A stretch of 64,000 bases of DNA from Liolophura sinensis (GCF_032854445.1 NC_088295.1:4652501-4716500), one strand, 5' to 3'; numbered from the stretch's first letter, positions 1 through 11,697 are shown. Translations and numbers: made by a program. The notes: generated from the letters alone by a model not told the origin.

Positions 1-1465
1 TCAGTACTACTGTAGTTTTATCATCCTCTAGCCCACCTCAGTACTACTGTAGTTTTATCATTCTATACCTCACCTCTGTACTACTGTAGTTTTATCATCC
101 TCTTGCCCACCTCTGTATTACCGTAGTTTTATCATCCTCTTGCCCACCTCTGTATTACTGTAGTTTTATCATTCTATACCTCACCTCTGTACTACTGTAG
201 TTTTATCATCCTCTCGCCCACCTTTGTACTACTGTAGTTTTATCATCTTCTAGCCCACCTCAGTACTACTGTAGTTTTATCATCCTCTAGCCCACCTCTA
301 TACTACTGTAGTTTTCTCATGTTATAGCCCACCTCAGTACTACTGTAGTTTTATCATTCTCTACCTCACCTCTGTACTACTGTAGTTTTATCATCCTCAA
401 GCTCACCTCAGTACTACTGTAGTTTTATCACCCTGTAGCTCACCTCAGTACTACTGTAGTTTTATCATCCTCTAGCCCACCTCAGTACTACTGTAGTTTT
501 GTCACCCTCTAGCTCACCTCAGTACAACTGTAGTTTTATCATCCTCTAGCTCACCTATGTACTACTGTAGTTTTATCATTCTCTACCTCACCTCTGTACT
601 ACTGTAGTTTTATCATCCTCCAGCTCACATCTGTACTACTGTAATTTTATCATCCTCTAGCTCACCTCAGTACTACTGTAGTTTTATCATCCTCTAGCCC
701 ACCTCAGTACTACTGTAGTTTTATCATCCTCTAGCCCACCTCAGTACTACTGTAATTTTATCATCCTCTAGCTCACCTCTACACTACACTAGTTTTATCA
801 TCCTCTAGCCCACCTCAGTACTACTGTAGTTTTATCACCCTCTACCTCACCTCAGTACTACTGTAGTTTTATCACCCTCTAGCTCACCTTAGTACTACTG
901 TAGTTTCATCACCCTCTACCTCACCTCTGTACTACTGTAGTTTTATCATCCTCTACCTCACCTCTGTACTACTGTAGTTTTATCACCCTCTAGCTCACCT
1001 CAGTACTACTGTAGTTTTATCACCCTCTAGCTCACCTCAGTACTACTGTAGTTTTATCATCCTCTAGCCCACCTCTACACTACTGTAGTTTTATCATCCT
1101 CTAGCCCACCTCTGTACTACTATAGTTTTATCATCCTCTAGTTCACCTCTACACTACACTAGTTTTATCATCCTCTAGCCCACCTCAGTACTACTGTAGT
1201 TTTATCATCCTCTAGCCCATCTCTACACTACTGTAGTTTTATCATCCTCTAGCTCACCTCTACACTACTGTAGTTTTATCATCCTCTGGCCCACCTCAGT
1301 GCTACTGTAGTTTTTTCATCCTCTAGCCCACCTCAGTACTACTGTAGTTTTATCATCCTCTAGCTCACCTCTGTACTACTGTAGTTTTATCATCCTCCAG
1401 CCCACCTCAGTATTACTGTAGCTTTACCATCCTCTAACCCACCTCTGTACTACTGTACTTCTACT
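1..1465. repeat. 37-bp minisatellite in intron 8 of CCDC82-like gene
   Basis: About 40 tandem copies of a roughly 37 bp unit; its core on the plus strand reads TACTACTGTAGTTTTATCAT. Copies vary by scattered substitutions. Read on the minus strand, many units contain a donor-like CAGAGGTGAG or TGAGGTGAGC. The array starts right next to the splice donor of the exon ending at 1480 and runs off the window edge. Confidence 0.95.
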
Positions 1466-1479
1466 CTAACCTACTGTAC

Positions 1480-1665
1480 CTCTTTATACACATGCATAAC
1501 TTTTCGGACAATGATGTTAGAACTGACCATAGGCCTTTCCTGTGAGCTGTCATCTTCATTGCTGTTGTCATCTTCATTGTTCACCTCTGCCAGAGTCTCA
1601 GGGTCATACCACTGCCCGGTAAAGGTGCACTTTTTTGAGTAAGGATGATCTTGCAGCTTACACGC
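1480..1665 (-). CDS. CCDC82-like gene, exon 8 (DUF4211 part)
   Basis: Exon of 62 codons in phase 0 on both sides. The acceptor is TTTTGCTACAG and the proposed donor GAG|GTACAG; an earlier donor at ATG|GTCAGT is possible. It encodes a Cys-bearing stretch (ACKLQDHPYSKKC) followed by FTGQWYDPETL. This resembles the part of DUF4211 where a C..C pair precedes an L/F-S/T-G...Y...TLE motif. An acidic NNEDDNSNEDDS run follows. The remaining C-terminal exons lie left of the window. Confidence 0.75.
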
Positions 1666-4600
1666 CTGTAGCAAAAGTAATGTTTTCATAAACCTGTGCT
1701 TGACTGGTCTTTTATATTGAATAAAAAAAACCCTAAAAATAGACCCAACGAACCAACAGGAGAGACTTAGTCATCAGGTCAGGGACTAGTCTTTGATAGA
1801 TTTCATGACTGATTGATCGATTGACTGATCAGTAGCTGCTGAATGTTACACTTAAGAATAGTTAACTTATGTCTGTTGGCAGCCAGTTCACCTGTGGAAG
1901 GAAATGGAGAGCCGGGATTAAACCGGCAGTCTTTGGGACATATGTGAAAAAGCCAGTGGCGAGTGAAGGAAAAGACAACTCAACCATATTGCCTATTTAT
2001 TGTTCAACTCTAACATTTGATTGTGTTTTAAACAGGGTCTTTGCTTGAAATGTTTGATACTTCCAGCAATGGAGTTCTGGCCAATGGGTGACATTTACTG
2101 TCGTATAATGCCATACTCAGGGTTTTTCACTGCAATGATGGAGATCGGAGTGCCTGAAGCAAACCATCAACAACTATGGCAAGTCTACACTGGGGCACAA
2201 CCCCATGTGTGACGAGCAGAATATGCACACCCTAAAGCTGAAAGACATGGTCATCAACCAACGTTTAACCGTACACATGGCCTGAAGCTGAAAGACATGG
2301 TCATCAACCAACGTTTAACCGTACACATGGCCTGAAGCTGAAAGACATGGTCATCAACCAACGTTTAACCGTACACATGGCCTGAAGCTGAAAGACATGG
2401 TCATCAACCAACGTTTTACCGTACACATGGCCTGAAGCTGAAAGACATGGTCATCAACCCACGTTTTACCGTACACATGGCCTGAAGCTGAAAGACATGG
2501 TCATCAACCCACGTTTTACCGTACACATGGCCTGAAGCTGAAAGACATGGTCATCAACCGACGTTTTACCGTACACATGGCCTGAAGCTGAAAGACATGG
2601 TCATCAACCGACGTTTTACCGTACACATGGCCTGAAGCTGAAAGACATGGTCATCAACCGACGTTTTACCGTACAAATGGCCTGAAGCTGAAAGACATGG
2701 TCATCAACCGACGTTTTACCGCACAAATGGCCTGAAGCTGAAAGACATGGTCATCAACCGACGTTTTACCGTACACATGGCCTGAAGCTGAAAGACATGG
2801 TCATCAACCAACGTTTTACCGTACAAATGGCCTGAAGCTGAAAGACATGGTCATCAACCAACGTTTTACCGTACACATGGCCTGAAGTTGAAAGACATGG
2901 TCATCAACCACCGTTTTACCGTACACATGGCCTGAAGATGAAAGACATGGTCATCAACCAACGTTTTACCGTACAAATGGCCTGAAGCTGAAAGACATGG
3001 TCATCAACCAACGTTTTACTGTACACATGGCCTGAAGTTGAAAGACATGGTCATCAACCAACGTTTTACCGTACACATGGCCTGAAGATGAAAGACATGG
3101 TCATCAACCCACGTTTTATCGCAAAAATGGCCACACATGAATTGTCAAGCACTTGATGTCACCGAAGCCTCAAACGCAGCGATCATGTGATGAGAGAGTA
3201 TGAGTGACCATAACTGCTGCTTCAATGACTTTCCAAGATGTGGCATTTCATCACAAATATCTTGCTTGTGACAGGCATTTATATGGAATCTGTTATTATA
3301 AAGCCTCACACCATTATATTTTTGCATGGCATCAGACGTTGTCTGTATGGAATTAGACAGTTTACATGCTCACCTGACAATCTCCATGGCTACCAGAGCT
3401 CATGGACTCCAGCTTCATATAGGGCTTGGACAGCAAGGCTTTCTGTGGGGTACAACATTTGCTCACCATTTATGTTTCTGTTAAGCCCTTCTGATCTCTA
3501 CATACGGATAAAGTCTGTTTGTGGTGTAACATTGGATCTGGAAGCAATGTTGGACCCATCAAAATGGCCTTTCTAGGCACAGTTTGAACAATAGTCTACA
3601 TACATGTATAACAAGACTACATGTACGTCCGAACATCTCTGAAAATGGGTCAACAATTACTAACCAGGGCCCGGTTGTTTAAAACTGTTAGAAGACTTAC
3701 TACCAAATTTAACTTTAAACCTCGATGTCCTTAATTTTATACTTAGCCCAAAAACATTTACATAATAGTATATTAAATATGAACTAAGCCTGCTGCTGTT
3801 ACACTTTAGACTTTGGTCAGCTGTATTACCTGCTGAATTTGTTTAAAAACCTTAATTATACAGTTGACCTAATACCAGTTTTAGCTTATACACTTTCCTA
3901 CAACTGGGCCCTGATTACCATATGTGAAACAATATCTTACACCTACACCCAGCATTTAAGATTATTTCATAGGCAGAAGTTTATCAAACACCTGGTGAGA
4001 TTCTGATTCATAAAAAATGTCACATTTTACTTTGCAAATATTTAAAATGAGATCTGAAATACACCATACAGAACTACTAAGCATTATAGCTCCTGAAGTC
4101 TCACCCTGAAGTCTGCCTTCCAGGCTGAACTGAAAACAACACCCACTCGTGCCTGAATAGCACCTTCTATCTTCCTCACGGCTGGCTGAATCAAAGATTC
4201 TGACAGGAAGGATATAATAAGGTACACATTTAATAAAGAAATATATGTATTCATGTACATGTGTATGGATAACTGAATCAAGGCACTATGGGGTTCAAAA
4301 ATTGACAGAATTACAGTTGGTCTTCTCCTTAAATGTTGATTAATAAGCAGCCCCCCCTCCCCCCCCAACTTCACAACTTACACATATGTTGATGTTAAAT
4401 CTCTAATTCACTGATCAAACCGTTTGAGCTATACATCTACTAGAATAACACCACAATGACAGCTACCTGCATGTTAACACCATTACATTTCTTTAAACAA
4501 CTGTCATACCATAGTGATCCATTAACTTCAGATACTCAGGCTTTAAAAAGTCCGAGTCAAGAGCACCATTCACAAATACGGACAGGTAGTGATCAAAAGC

Positions 4601-7600
4601 ATCTTCAAAATCCATCCCACGGCCCATTAACTGTAAACACGAGTATACAGAGACAGATTAGCATTATCAATTAGCGAATTACACTCATGCAAACAGCTGT
4701 ACACTTACGTATCTGTCTTGATAAACTATACCTTTGTACACAGGGCTATACATGTACTACAGTGCAAGAAGGTTTCACTGAAGCACATAGGATAACAATT
4801 TCAGGGCTTGAAATTAAATGTAGTCTCTTGGTCAGAGACCAGTGGAATCTTGGTTAGGCCAGTAAAGCTCAGCAAGCACTGGTTGGACTGACGTGATTTG
4901 TCAGTATGTCATTCAACTGTCAGTGACTACACATATACATACAATTATACATGAACAACCACCTAAACATGTGCCATCTACCAGATGGCGTAACTTTTAG
5001 ATGAAAATAAATTGTAAAACAGATTATCATGTTTTCCTTTTTTTATCCAAAGCACCAGCTAATATTCAGGAGGATCAGACACTGGCTCTACTGACCAGTG
5101 ATATTTTGTACAGGTAGTTTACTTCAAGCCCTGAATTTCTACAATATATAAGCGAAGGCATATTTGTTATGAGAGGCTTAAGGACACATTCACTAATATA
5201 ACCAATGTTAAGTGCCATATTCAAAAACCCTGTGCACCTGTACAAGGCGGTGAGATTAATGGATAGGTCTGAGTAAGGTTTGAGCATAAAATTTGTTTTA
5301 AAAATCACAATGTTGTTTGGTCACAGTGTGATTAATGCCGGTACATATTATGTTCACTCACCTGTGACAGGTACATTTTGTGTTGCACTCACCTGTGACA
5401 GGTACATTTTGTGTTGCACTCACCTGTGACAGGTACATTTTGTGTTGCACTCACCTGTGACAGGTACATTTTGTGTTGCACTCACCTGTGACAAATACAT
5501 TTTGTGTTGCACTCACCTTTGACAGGTATGTTCACGCAACACTCACCTTTGACCGGTATGTTCACATAACAATCGCCTTTGATACATGTATGTCCACATA
5601 CCACATACTGTTAATGGATACATGTAGGATCAAATATTTGAAGCCCTTACCTCTGGCAAGTGGGTGGCTAATGAGGGAAGACTTGTTCTACTTTCCTGAC
5701 TGTCAATAAAATCAGTCATCTGACTGTCCTCTTCTTCTGAAGACCTGACAAGAAGTGAAAGGAAACTCAGTGCAGCAGCAGTTTGTTCTGTATTTCTGTC
5801 AAGGTAGCTACATGTAGCAGTCCAGGAAATCCTGGGAACAAAAGTGCAGCACCAGTTTATTCTGCCAAGCTAGCAACATGTAGCAGTCGTGTAAATCCTG
5901 GCTTGGTACGGGAACCTAAGTGCAGCACCAGTTTATTCTGTCAAGGTAGCAACATGTAGCAGTCGTGTAAATCCTGGATTGGTAGGAGAATCTAAGTGCA
6001 GCACCAGTTTGTTTTGTCAAGGTAGCAACATGTAGCAGTCGTGTAAATCCTGGCTTGGTAGGGGAATCTAAGTGCAGCACCAGTTTGTTCTGTCAAGGTA
6101 GCAACATGTAGCAGTCATGTAAATCCTGGCTTGGTAGGGGAATCTAAGTGCAGCACCAGTTTGTTCTGTCAAGGTAGCAACATGTAACAGTCCGGGAACT
6201 CCTGGCTTAGCAGGGGAGCTACATGTTTAGCCCAGCACCAGTGTGTTCTGTATTTCTGTCAAGGTGGCAACATGTAATAGTCTGGGAAATCCTGGCTTGC
6301 CAGAGGAACTAAAGTGCAGCACCAGTTCGTTCTTTCAAGGTAGCAACATGTAACAGTCTGGGAAATCCTGGCTTGGCAGGGGAACTAAAGTGCAGCACTA
6401 GTTTGTTCTGTCAAGGTAGCAACATGTAACAGTCTGGGAAATCCTGGCTTGCCAGAGGAACTAAACTGCAGCACCAGTTCTTTCTGTCAAGGTAGCAACA
6501 TGTAACAGTCTGGGAAATCCTGGCTTGGCAGGGGAACTAAAGTGCAGCACCAGTTTGTTTTGTCAAGGTAGCAACATATAGCAGTCTGGGAAATCCTGGC
6601 TTGGCAGGGGAACTAAAGTGCAGCACCTGTTTGTTCTGTCAAGGCAGCAACATGTAACAGTCTGGGAAATCCTGGCTTGGCAGGGGAACTAAATTGCAGC
6701 ACCAGTTTGTTCTGTCAAGGTAGCAACATGTAACAGTCTGGGAAATCCTGGCTTGCCAGAGGAACTAAAGTGCAGCACCAGTTTGTTTTGTCAAGGTAGC
6801 AACATGTAACAGTCTGGGAAATCCTGGCTTGGCAGGGGAACTAAAGTGCAGCACCAGTTTGTTCTGTCAAGGTAGCAACATGTAGCAGTCTGGGAAATCC
6901 TGGCTTGCCAGAGGAACTAAAGTGCAGCACCAGTTTGTTCTGTCAAGGTAGCAACATGTAACAGTCTGGGAAATCTTGGCTTGCCAGAGGAACTGAAGTG
7001 CAGCACCAGTTTGTTCTGTCAAGGTAGCAACATGTAACAGTCTGGGAAATCCTGGCTTGCCAGAGGAACTAAAGTGCAGCACCAGTTTATTCTGTCAAGG
7101 TAGCAACATGTAACAGTCTGGGAAATCCTGGCTTGCCAGAGGAACTGAAGTGCAGCACCAGTTTGTTCTGTCAAGGTAGCAACATGTAGCAGTCTGGGAA
7201 ATCCTGGCTTGGCAGGGGAACTAAAGTGCAGCACTAGTTTGTTCTGTCAAGGTAGCAATGTGTAACAGTCTGGGAAATCCTGGCTTGGCAGAGGAACTAA
7301 AGTGCAGCACTAGTTTGTTCTGTCAAGGTTTAACAACATGGAACAGTCTGGGAAATCCTGGCTTGGTAGGGGAGCTACATGTTTGCGACAGCACCAGTTT
7401 GTTCTGTCAAGGTGGCAACATGTAGCAATCAGGGAAATCCTGGCTTGGCAGAGGAACTAAAGTGTAGCACCAGTTTGTTCTGTCAAGGTAGCTACATGTA
7501 GCAGTCTAGGAAATCCTGGATTGCCAGAGGAATTAATGTGCAGCACCAGTTTGTTATGTCAAGGTAGCAGCATGTAACAGTCCAGGAAATCCTGGCTTGG

Positions 7601-10600
7601 CAGGGGAGCTACATGTTTAACCCAGCAACAGTTTGTTCTGTATTTCTGTCAAGGTGGCAACATGTAGCAGTCTGGGAAATCCTGGCTTGCCAGAGGAACT
7701 AAATTGCAGCACCAGTTTGTTCTGTCAAGGTAGCAACATGTAGCGGGGAAATCCTGGCTTGCCAGGGGAGGTACAGGTATGTGTGTAATGGCTGACAAGA
7801 TACATGTACATATGAATGACTTACCGGTGATCACCACCCTGGCTACCCTCAGAATTTGACATCGCTGCATTATCAGACATCTCATCTTGACTGGACCCTG
7901 AATCTTCTGGCATCCTAATCTGAAAAGTCAAACAATTTAGTGTCTTTCATTCTGACATAAGCTGGTACCTAAGTCGTGTATAGCTTTACCCTTTATCTTC
8001 ATGTTTATCATCCTTCTACATGTACATTTTTGTTATAACTGTTGTTGTTGAGGGCCACATACCTGTAACATACCTGTGAGAACAGGACCTGAAGTATAAG
8101 CTAGGATACAAATTAACATGAACAGTATGACACTGTTCCAGTGCTATATTAATAAATACAACCAATGATGTTCTTTGGCTCTAACATTACCGCACACTCA
8201 TTATGAAGTACTACAACAGATAAATCTTTGAACAAACCCTTCTGTACTTTGGGTTCTTATCTTCAGCCTCTATTGACCTCCTGTCTTTCCAGTTCTTTTT
8301 CACTTCTTTTAGTTTTTTCTCCCGTTGCACTTGTAGTTTTCTCTTGGTCTCTTGCCGGCCATGTTTTTCTACAAACACAAAAGAATACCATACAGAGGTT
8401 GTCATCCTGATTCATACAATCTGGAGATGACGAAGTCACAGATGTTGTGAGTACGGCATATGGACATTTGTAAATAACTTTTGTTTTCAGATGAAACTTT
8501 GTCACCTAAAAAAAGCTGGATAATGAATGCCACCATTTGGCTGTGCTGCACATTTGGAACTATTTATACTGCTTTTTCTGTCCCTGTAATGCCACCATTT
8601 GGCTGGGCTGCACTTTTTGGACTATTTACACTGCTTTTTCTGTCCCTCATTTGGCTGTGCTGCACTTTTTGGACTATTTATACTGCTTTTTCTGTCCTGG
8701 TAATGCCACTGTTTGGCAGTGCTGCACTTTTTGGACTATTTATACTATAATGCCACCATTTTGTTTCACATCCCAGCATAAGAAAAGGAAAACATTTGTT
8801 TTTCTTCTACTCACCGTCCCAAGGACCTAGGATGAGGCTCTTATCCACTGCCTCCATGTCACTGTCCACATCCTCCCCCTCCATAATTCTGTGACACACA
8901 CTGTGGACCTCTCCTGAATTATCTGTACACCTGACAGACTTAAGGTCGCTATACTCATTGTCCCATTCCTCAGAGTCACTATAAACGTGCTTTGGCGGTT
9001 CAGGTGTGCTACCTATGGGTTCCTCCAACTGTAGACTAGAATCCTGTGACAATCTCTCTTCATCCTCCACCTGTTCAACCTCAGTATCTGATTGACAGGT
9101 AGTATGTGAGCCCGCCCGGTCACTGAGTTGCTTTGTCCGTTTACGAGGACTCATTATTTGCTCCTCTAGACTAGAATCCTGTGACAATCTCTCTTCATCC
9201 CCCACCTGTTCAACCTCAGTACCTGATTGACAGGTAGTATGTGAGCCCTCCCGGTCACTGAGTTGCTTTGGCCGTTTACGAGGACTCATTATTTGCTCCT
9301 CTAGACTAGAATCCTGTGACAATCTCTCTTCATCCTCCACCTGTTCAACCTCAGTACCTGATTGACAGGTAGTGTCTGAGCCCTCCCGGTCACTGAGTTG
9401 CTTTGTCCGTTTACGAGCACTCATTATTTGCTCCTCTAGACTAGAATCCTGTGACAATCTCTCTTCATCCCCCACCTGTTCAACCTCAGTATCTGATTGA
9501 CAGGTAGTATGTGAGCCCTCCCGGTCACTGAGTTGCTTTGGCCGTTTACGAGGACTCATTATTTGCTCCTCTAGACTAGAATCCTGTGACAATCTCTCTT
9601 CATCCTCCACCTGTTCAACCTCAGTACCTGATTGACAGGTAGTATCTGAGCCCTCCGAGTCACTGAGTTGCTTTGGCCGTTTACGAGGACTCATTATTTG
9701 CTCCTCTAGACTAGAATCCTGTGACAATCTCTCTTCATCCTCCACCTGTTCAACCTCAGTACCTGATTGACAGGTAGTATGTGAGCCCTCCCGGTCACTA
9801 AGTTGCTTTGTCCGTTTACGAGGACTCATTATTTGCCTCGAGATCAAAGAGTCAGAATCAGAAGCTGAAGAACTGGATAACAGATTGAGGTGAGTGCATT
9901 CAGATGACAGCCAGGGGAGGGTGCTGGTGCCTGAGAGGATTGCTTCATCCTCATCCTCAGTCGTATCAGATGGGATTAATTTGTCATCACATGATGATGT
10001 CATCACATTATTCCTCTCACCTACCCTGTTGTCAGACAGGACAGGTTTATCATGCATGACACTAAGTTTTTCACATCTGATGTCACCGTTCATTGTAACT
10101 TGCTTAACATCAACAACATTTGTACTAATGATATCTGCTCCGATATCATTATCATTATCATCTTCATTATCATTATCATCAGTGGAATCTTCATCATCAT
10201 CTTCAAAATCAATCTCCTCCTCTTCTGACATTATGAACACCTCCTTATCTATGTCCTCATCCCCATCTTTGTGACTCTGCTCACTTGACACACCATCCCA
10301 CAAAGTAGTAACCGTTGACTCGTTGTTGTGACGAACAAGTAGAACTGTCACTGGGCTGCAGCACACTTCTCGGTCAACATCAGTTATACCGTCAGGACTA
10401 CATTGTTTTGTAGCAACACATCTTGCTTTATCCTGACGTTGCTGAAGGAGGTCTTTTCTCTTACCAGCAGAAGTCTCCTCCCTCATAACCTGCCCATTCT
10501 CTACATATCCCCTGTCCGCAATTAGTACATGTACCTGTGCAGGTGTGTCATCAGCTAACTCACCCAGTTGTTGACTGACACTGATTAGTCCTGCCTCACA

Positions 10601-10792
10601 ACTCTCCATGGATGGGTCATTGTTAGGCTGAACTCTTGTCTCTTCTTTACCATCACTGTTTTCACCACATCGTTGCAAAGAAGACTTTTTTGCTATGAGA
10701 TCTCGTTTTGTGTCCTCGAACCACTCATCCACATCAGACAGATCGATGGTGCTCAGAAACTGGTCACCTTCTGTGTCACTGAGAAACTCCAT
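1480..10792 (-). CDS. CCDC82-like nuclear protein with DUF4211 domain (whole gene, 3' partial)
   Basis: Seven coding exons: 10792-8815, 8368-8238, 7919-7825, 5744-5651, 4630-4510, 4199-4105 and 1665-1480. Phases agree at every junction, giving 900 codons before the window edge. Residues 1-659 are acidic and Ser-rich, with six 45-residue repeats (about 319-588). Residues 660-703 are a Lys/Glu-rich likely coiled coil. Residues 703-766 are again acidic, and about 768 onward looks like DUF4211, the C-terminal domain of CCDC82 (also in QSER1 and PRR12). Known CCDC82 proteins are shorter, about 540 residues in human; the extra length here is mostly the repeat exon. The basic PRKRxKQ in each repeat suggests nuclear location (inference). 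The start is the first in-frame ATG after an in-frame stop in exon 1, with A at -3 and G at +4. The function of this family is poorly known. The weakest junction is the exon 3 donor. Confidence 0.75.
1666..2221. other. Intron 7 segment without a recognised feature
   Basis: Unique AT-rich sequence between exon 8 and the 50 bp array. The plus strand has an open stretch of 63 codons (2021-2212) that resembles nothing I recognise. Confidence 0.4.
2222..3130. repeat. 50-bp minisatellite, 18 near-identical units, intron 7
   Basis: The unit is exactly 50 bp with no length variation; its core is CTGAAAGACATGGTCATCAA. About 18 head-to-tail copies differ only by a few substitutions (for example AACGTTTAACC versus AACGTTTTACC and GTACACATGG versus GTACAAATGG). 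Such homogeneity points to recent expansion or gene conversion. Confidence 0.95.
3131..4104. other. Intron 7 remainder, no gene recognised
   Basis: Unique sequence. It contains an open 112-codon stretch on the plus strand (3238-3576) and a 60-codon one on the minus strand, without recognisable motifs or good splice context. I treat both as chance. Confidence 0.4.
4105..4199 (-). CDS. CCDC82-like gene, exon 7 (DUF4211 part)
   Basis: Acceptor CTTCCTGTCAG and donor AGG|GTGAGA. It starts in phase 1, completing a Glu codon, and ends in phase 0. It encodes SLIQPAVRKIEGAI and FSSAWKADFR, matching the DUF4211 pattern in which an IQPRLE-type helix is followed by an S..W motif. Confidence 0.8.
4510..4630 (-). 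CDS. CCDC82-like gene, exon 6 (start of DUF4211)
   Basis: Acceptor TGTTTACAG and donor TATG|GTATGA; enters in phase 0 and leaves in phase 1. It encodes a helix with DFEDAFDHYL, then VNGALDSDFL. This parallels the INALD..FL helix at the beginning of the DUF4211 domain of CCDC82. Confidence 0.8.
5340..5580. repeat. 31-bp minisatellite with strong splice-donor motif, intron 5
   Basis: About eight copies of a 31 bp unit, CACTCACCTGTGACAGGTAC on the plus strand followed by ATTTTGTGTTG; the last copies are diverged. On the gene's strand each unit reads CACAG|GTGAGTG, close to the ideal metazoan donor. Confidence 0.9.
5651..5744 (-). CDS. CCDC82-like gene, exon 5
   Basis: Acceptor CACTTCTTGTCAG and donor GAG|GTAAGG. 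It enters with one base completing an Arg codon from exon 4 and leaves in phase 0. It encodes SSEEEDSQMTDFIDSQES, an acidic linker of the kind that precedes DUF4211 in CCDC82-type proteins. Confidence 0.8.
5795..7790. repeat. 76-bp minisatellite, intron 4
   Basis: Roughly 25 copies of a 76 bp unit with core GTGCAGCACCAGTTTGTTCT, then TGTCAAGGTAGCAACATGTA and a CTGGGAAATCCTGGCTTGGC block. The variants CTTGGCAGGGGAACTAA and CTTGCCAGAGGAACTAA are interspersed. The 71-78 codon open stretches inside are by-products of the repeat. Confidence 0.95.
7825..7919 (-). CDS. CCDC82-like gene, exon 4
   Basis: Acceptor TGACTTTTCAG and donor CACCG|GTAAGT. It encodes a Ser/Asp/Glu-rich segment (MPEDSGSSQDEMSD). 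It enters in phase 0 and leaves in phase 2, which fits exon 5 exactly. Confidence 0.75.
8238..8368 (-). CDS. CCDC82-like gene, exon 3 (basic coiled coil)
   Basis: The acceptor TTTTGTGTTTGTAG is clear. The phase continues exon 2 (G|AA gives Glu). It encodes EKHGRQETKRKLQVQREKKL and onward through KEVKKNWKDRR, a charged coiled-coil-like helix. The donor is uncertain: AGG|GTTTGT at 8238 keeps the phase with exon 4 but is weak. Confidence 0.65.
8527..8755. repeat. Short tandem repeat of about 62 bp, four units, intron 2
   Basis: About four copies of a unit containing TGCCACCATTTGGCTG, then GCTGCACTTTTTGGACTATT and TATACTGCTTTTTCTGTCC. Copies differ by small deletions. Confidence 0.85.
8815..10792 (-). 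CDS. CCDC82-like gene, exon 2 with start codon and six 45-residue repeats
   Basis: The exon spans 10820-8815, with acceptor TTCTTTTTAG and donor GACG|GTGAGT. Coding starts at 10792 (MEFLSDTEGDQF) and gives 659 codons plus one base. A two-codon upstream ORF (ATG GGA TAA, 10811-10803) precedes it. A strongly acidic tract (EEEEIDFEDDDEDSTDDN) lies near residue 210. From about residue 319 to 588 come six 135 bp repeats, each with SPRKR(P/T)KQLSD, TTCQS(G/D)TEVEQV and RLSQDSSLEE. The repeats are in frame and nearly identical. The tail carries SDSEEWDNEYSD-type acidic phosphosite-like motifs. Confidence 0.85.
9027..9836 (-). repeat. Six in-frame 135-bp coding repeats
   Basis: Six head-to-tail copies with exact 135 bp spacing, so the reading frame is kept. 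Copies differ mainly by P/T after PRKR, SPRKR versus SARKR, and E/G in EQVxDEE. The unit combines a basic patch that could act as a nuclear signal with SDxEGS and SQDSS phosphosite-like motifs (inference). Confidence 0.95.
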
Positions 10793-10979
10793 GATCAGGC
10801 TGTTATCCCATGTGATCACCCTAAAAAGAAAAAAACAGAAAAAAGAAAAAAAAGACAAAAATTGTGATTACAAGATTTAATGCCTTGAATACCCACAACT
10901 GGCAATGCATTCACTGCTTTACTTTTAAAATAGTGGTATAATTTGGTCGAAGAATGATATAAATTACTATATCAAATTA

Positions 10980-11104
10980 TGGTGTTGTACTTCCCTTGAT
11001 GTATTATTGTATACACTGCTTGTCTTGTCAATGAAGATGGACAATGATGTTCACATATTCTGTCTGGTTTTACTTTTAGTGCTGTCTGATATTATTTTTT
11101 TATT
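10980..11104. other. Intron 1 of CCDC82-like gene, unique part
   Basis: AT-rich unique sequence. No exon or motif seen. Confidence 0.3.
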
Positions 11105-11330
11105 TGTTACTTGGTTGGTGTTTTACGGCGTACTCAACAATATTTCACTTATACGACTGCGGCCAGCAATATGGTGGGAGGAAAAGTGGCAGAGCCCAGG
11201 GGAAACCCATGACCATCTGCAGGTTGCTCAGAGACCTTCCTGCGTTCGGCCTGAGAGGAAGCCAGCATGAGCTGGGCTTGAGCTCACAGCGACCGCATTA
11301 GTAGTAGACTCCTGGGTCATTGCACTGCAC
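11105..11330 (-). mobile_element. SINE (RUDI/V-SINE-like), 5'-truncated copy
   Basis: Reverse-oriented copy. The conserved tail (rc of GTTTTACGGCGTACTCAACA) comes first on the plus strand, then the conserved centre GTGGGAGGAAA..GGGGAAACCCATGACC, then the tRNA-related TTGAGCTCACAGCGACCGC. The A box end is missing. Confidence 0.85.
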
Positions 11331-11599
11331 AGTTTATAATATTAGCTCCATGAGTGATGCTGACACCTGATTTAACAATGTACTAACGTTCCAAGTACAT
11401 CAGCTTGCCCCCTTCGCTTCAGATGAAATTGTCACTCTTGGAAGCAGAAAAACTTGCTTCCTGACAGAAAGCATCGGAAATGCATTATTACAAGGGCTGA
11501 CCTAGTATATTTATATGTCAGCGTCAAGATCAGACCTATCTGAGCATTTCTGTGTCTTCCTTTTGTAGGTTACAATCAATATATACAGTAAATTCATAC

Positions 11600-11697
11600 A
11601 GTTTCCACCCACCATAATGCTGGCCACCATCGTATAAGTGAAATATTCTTGAGTACGGCATAAAACACCAATCAAATAAATAAATAAGTAAATCAAT
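11600..11697 (+). mobile_element. SINE 3' fragment (RUDI/V-SINE-like)
   Basis: Only the conserved 3' part: CACCATAATGCTGGCCACC, AAGTGAAATATTCTTGAGTA, CGGCATAAAACACCAATC and an (AAATA)n tail. It lies about 300 bp from the oppositely oriented copy at 11.1-11.3 kb. Confidence 0.85.

Noticed and set aside
1-1465. Possible CRISPR-like array
   Set aside because: Units are directly adjoining without unique spacers, and the context is an intron in an animal genome.
3238-3576. 112-codon plus-strand open frame in intron 7
   Set aside because: Antisense to a confirmed intron, with no domain and no codon pattern.
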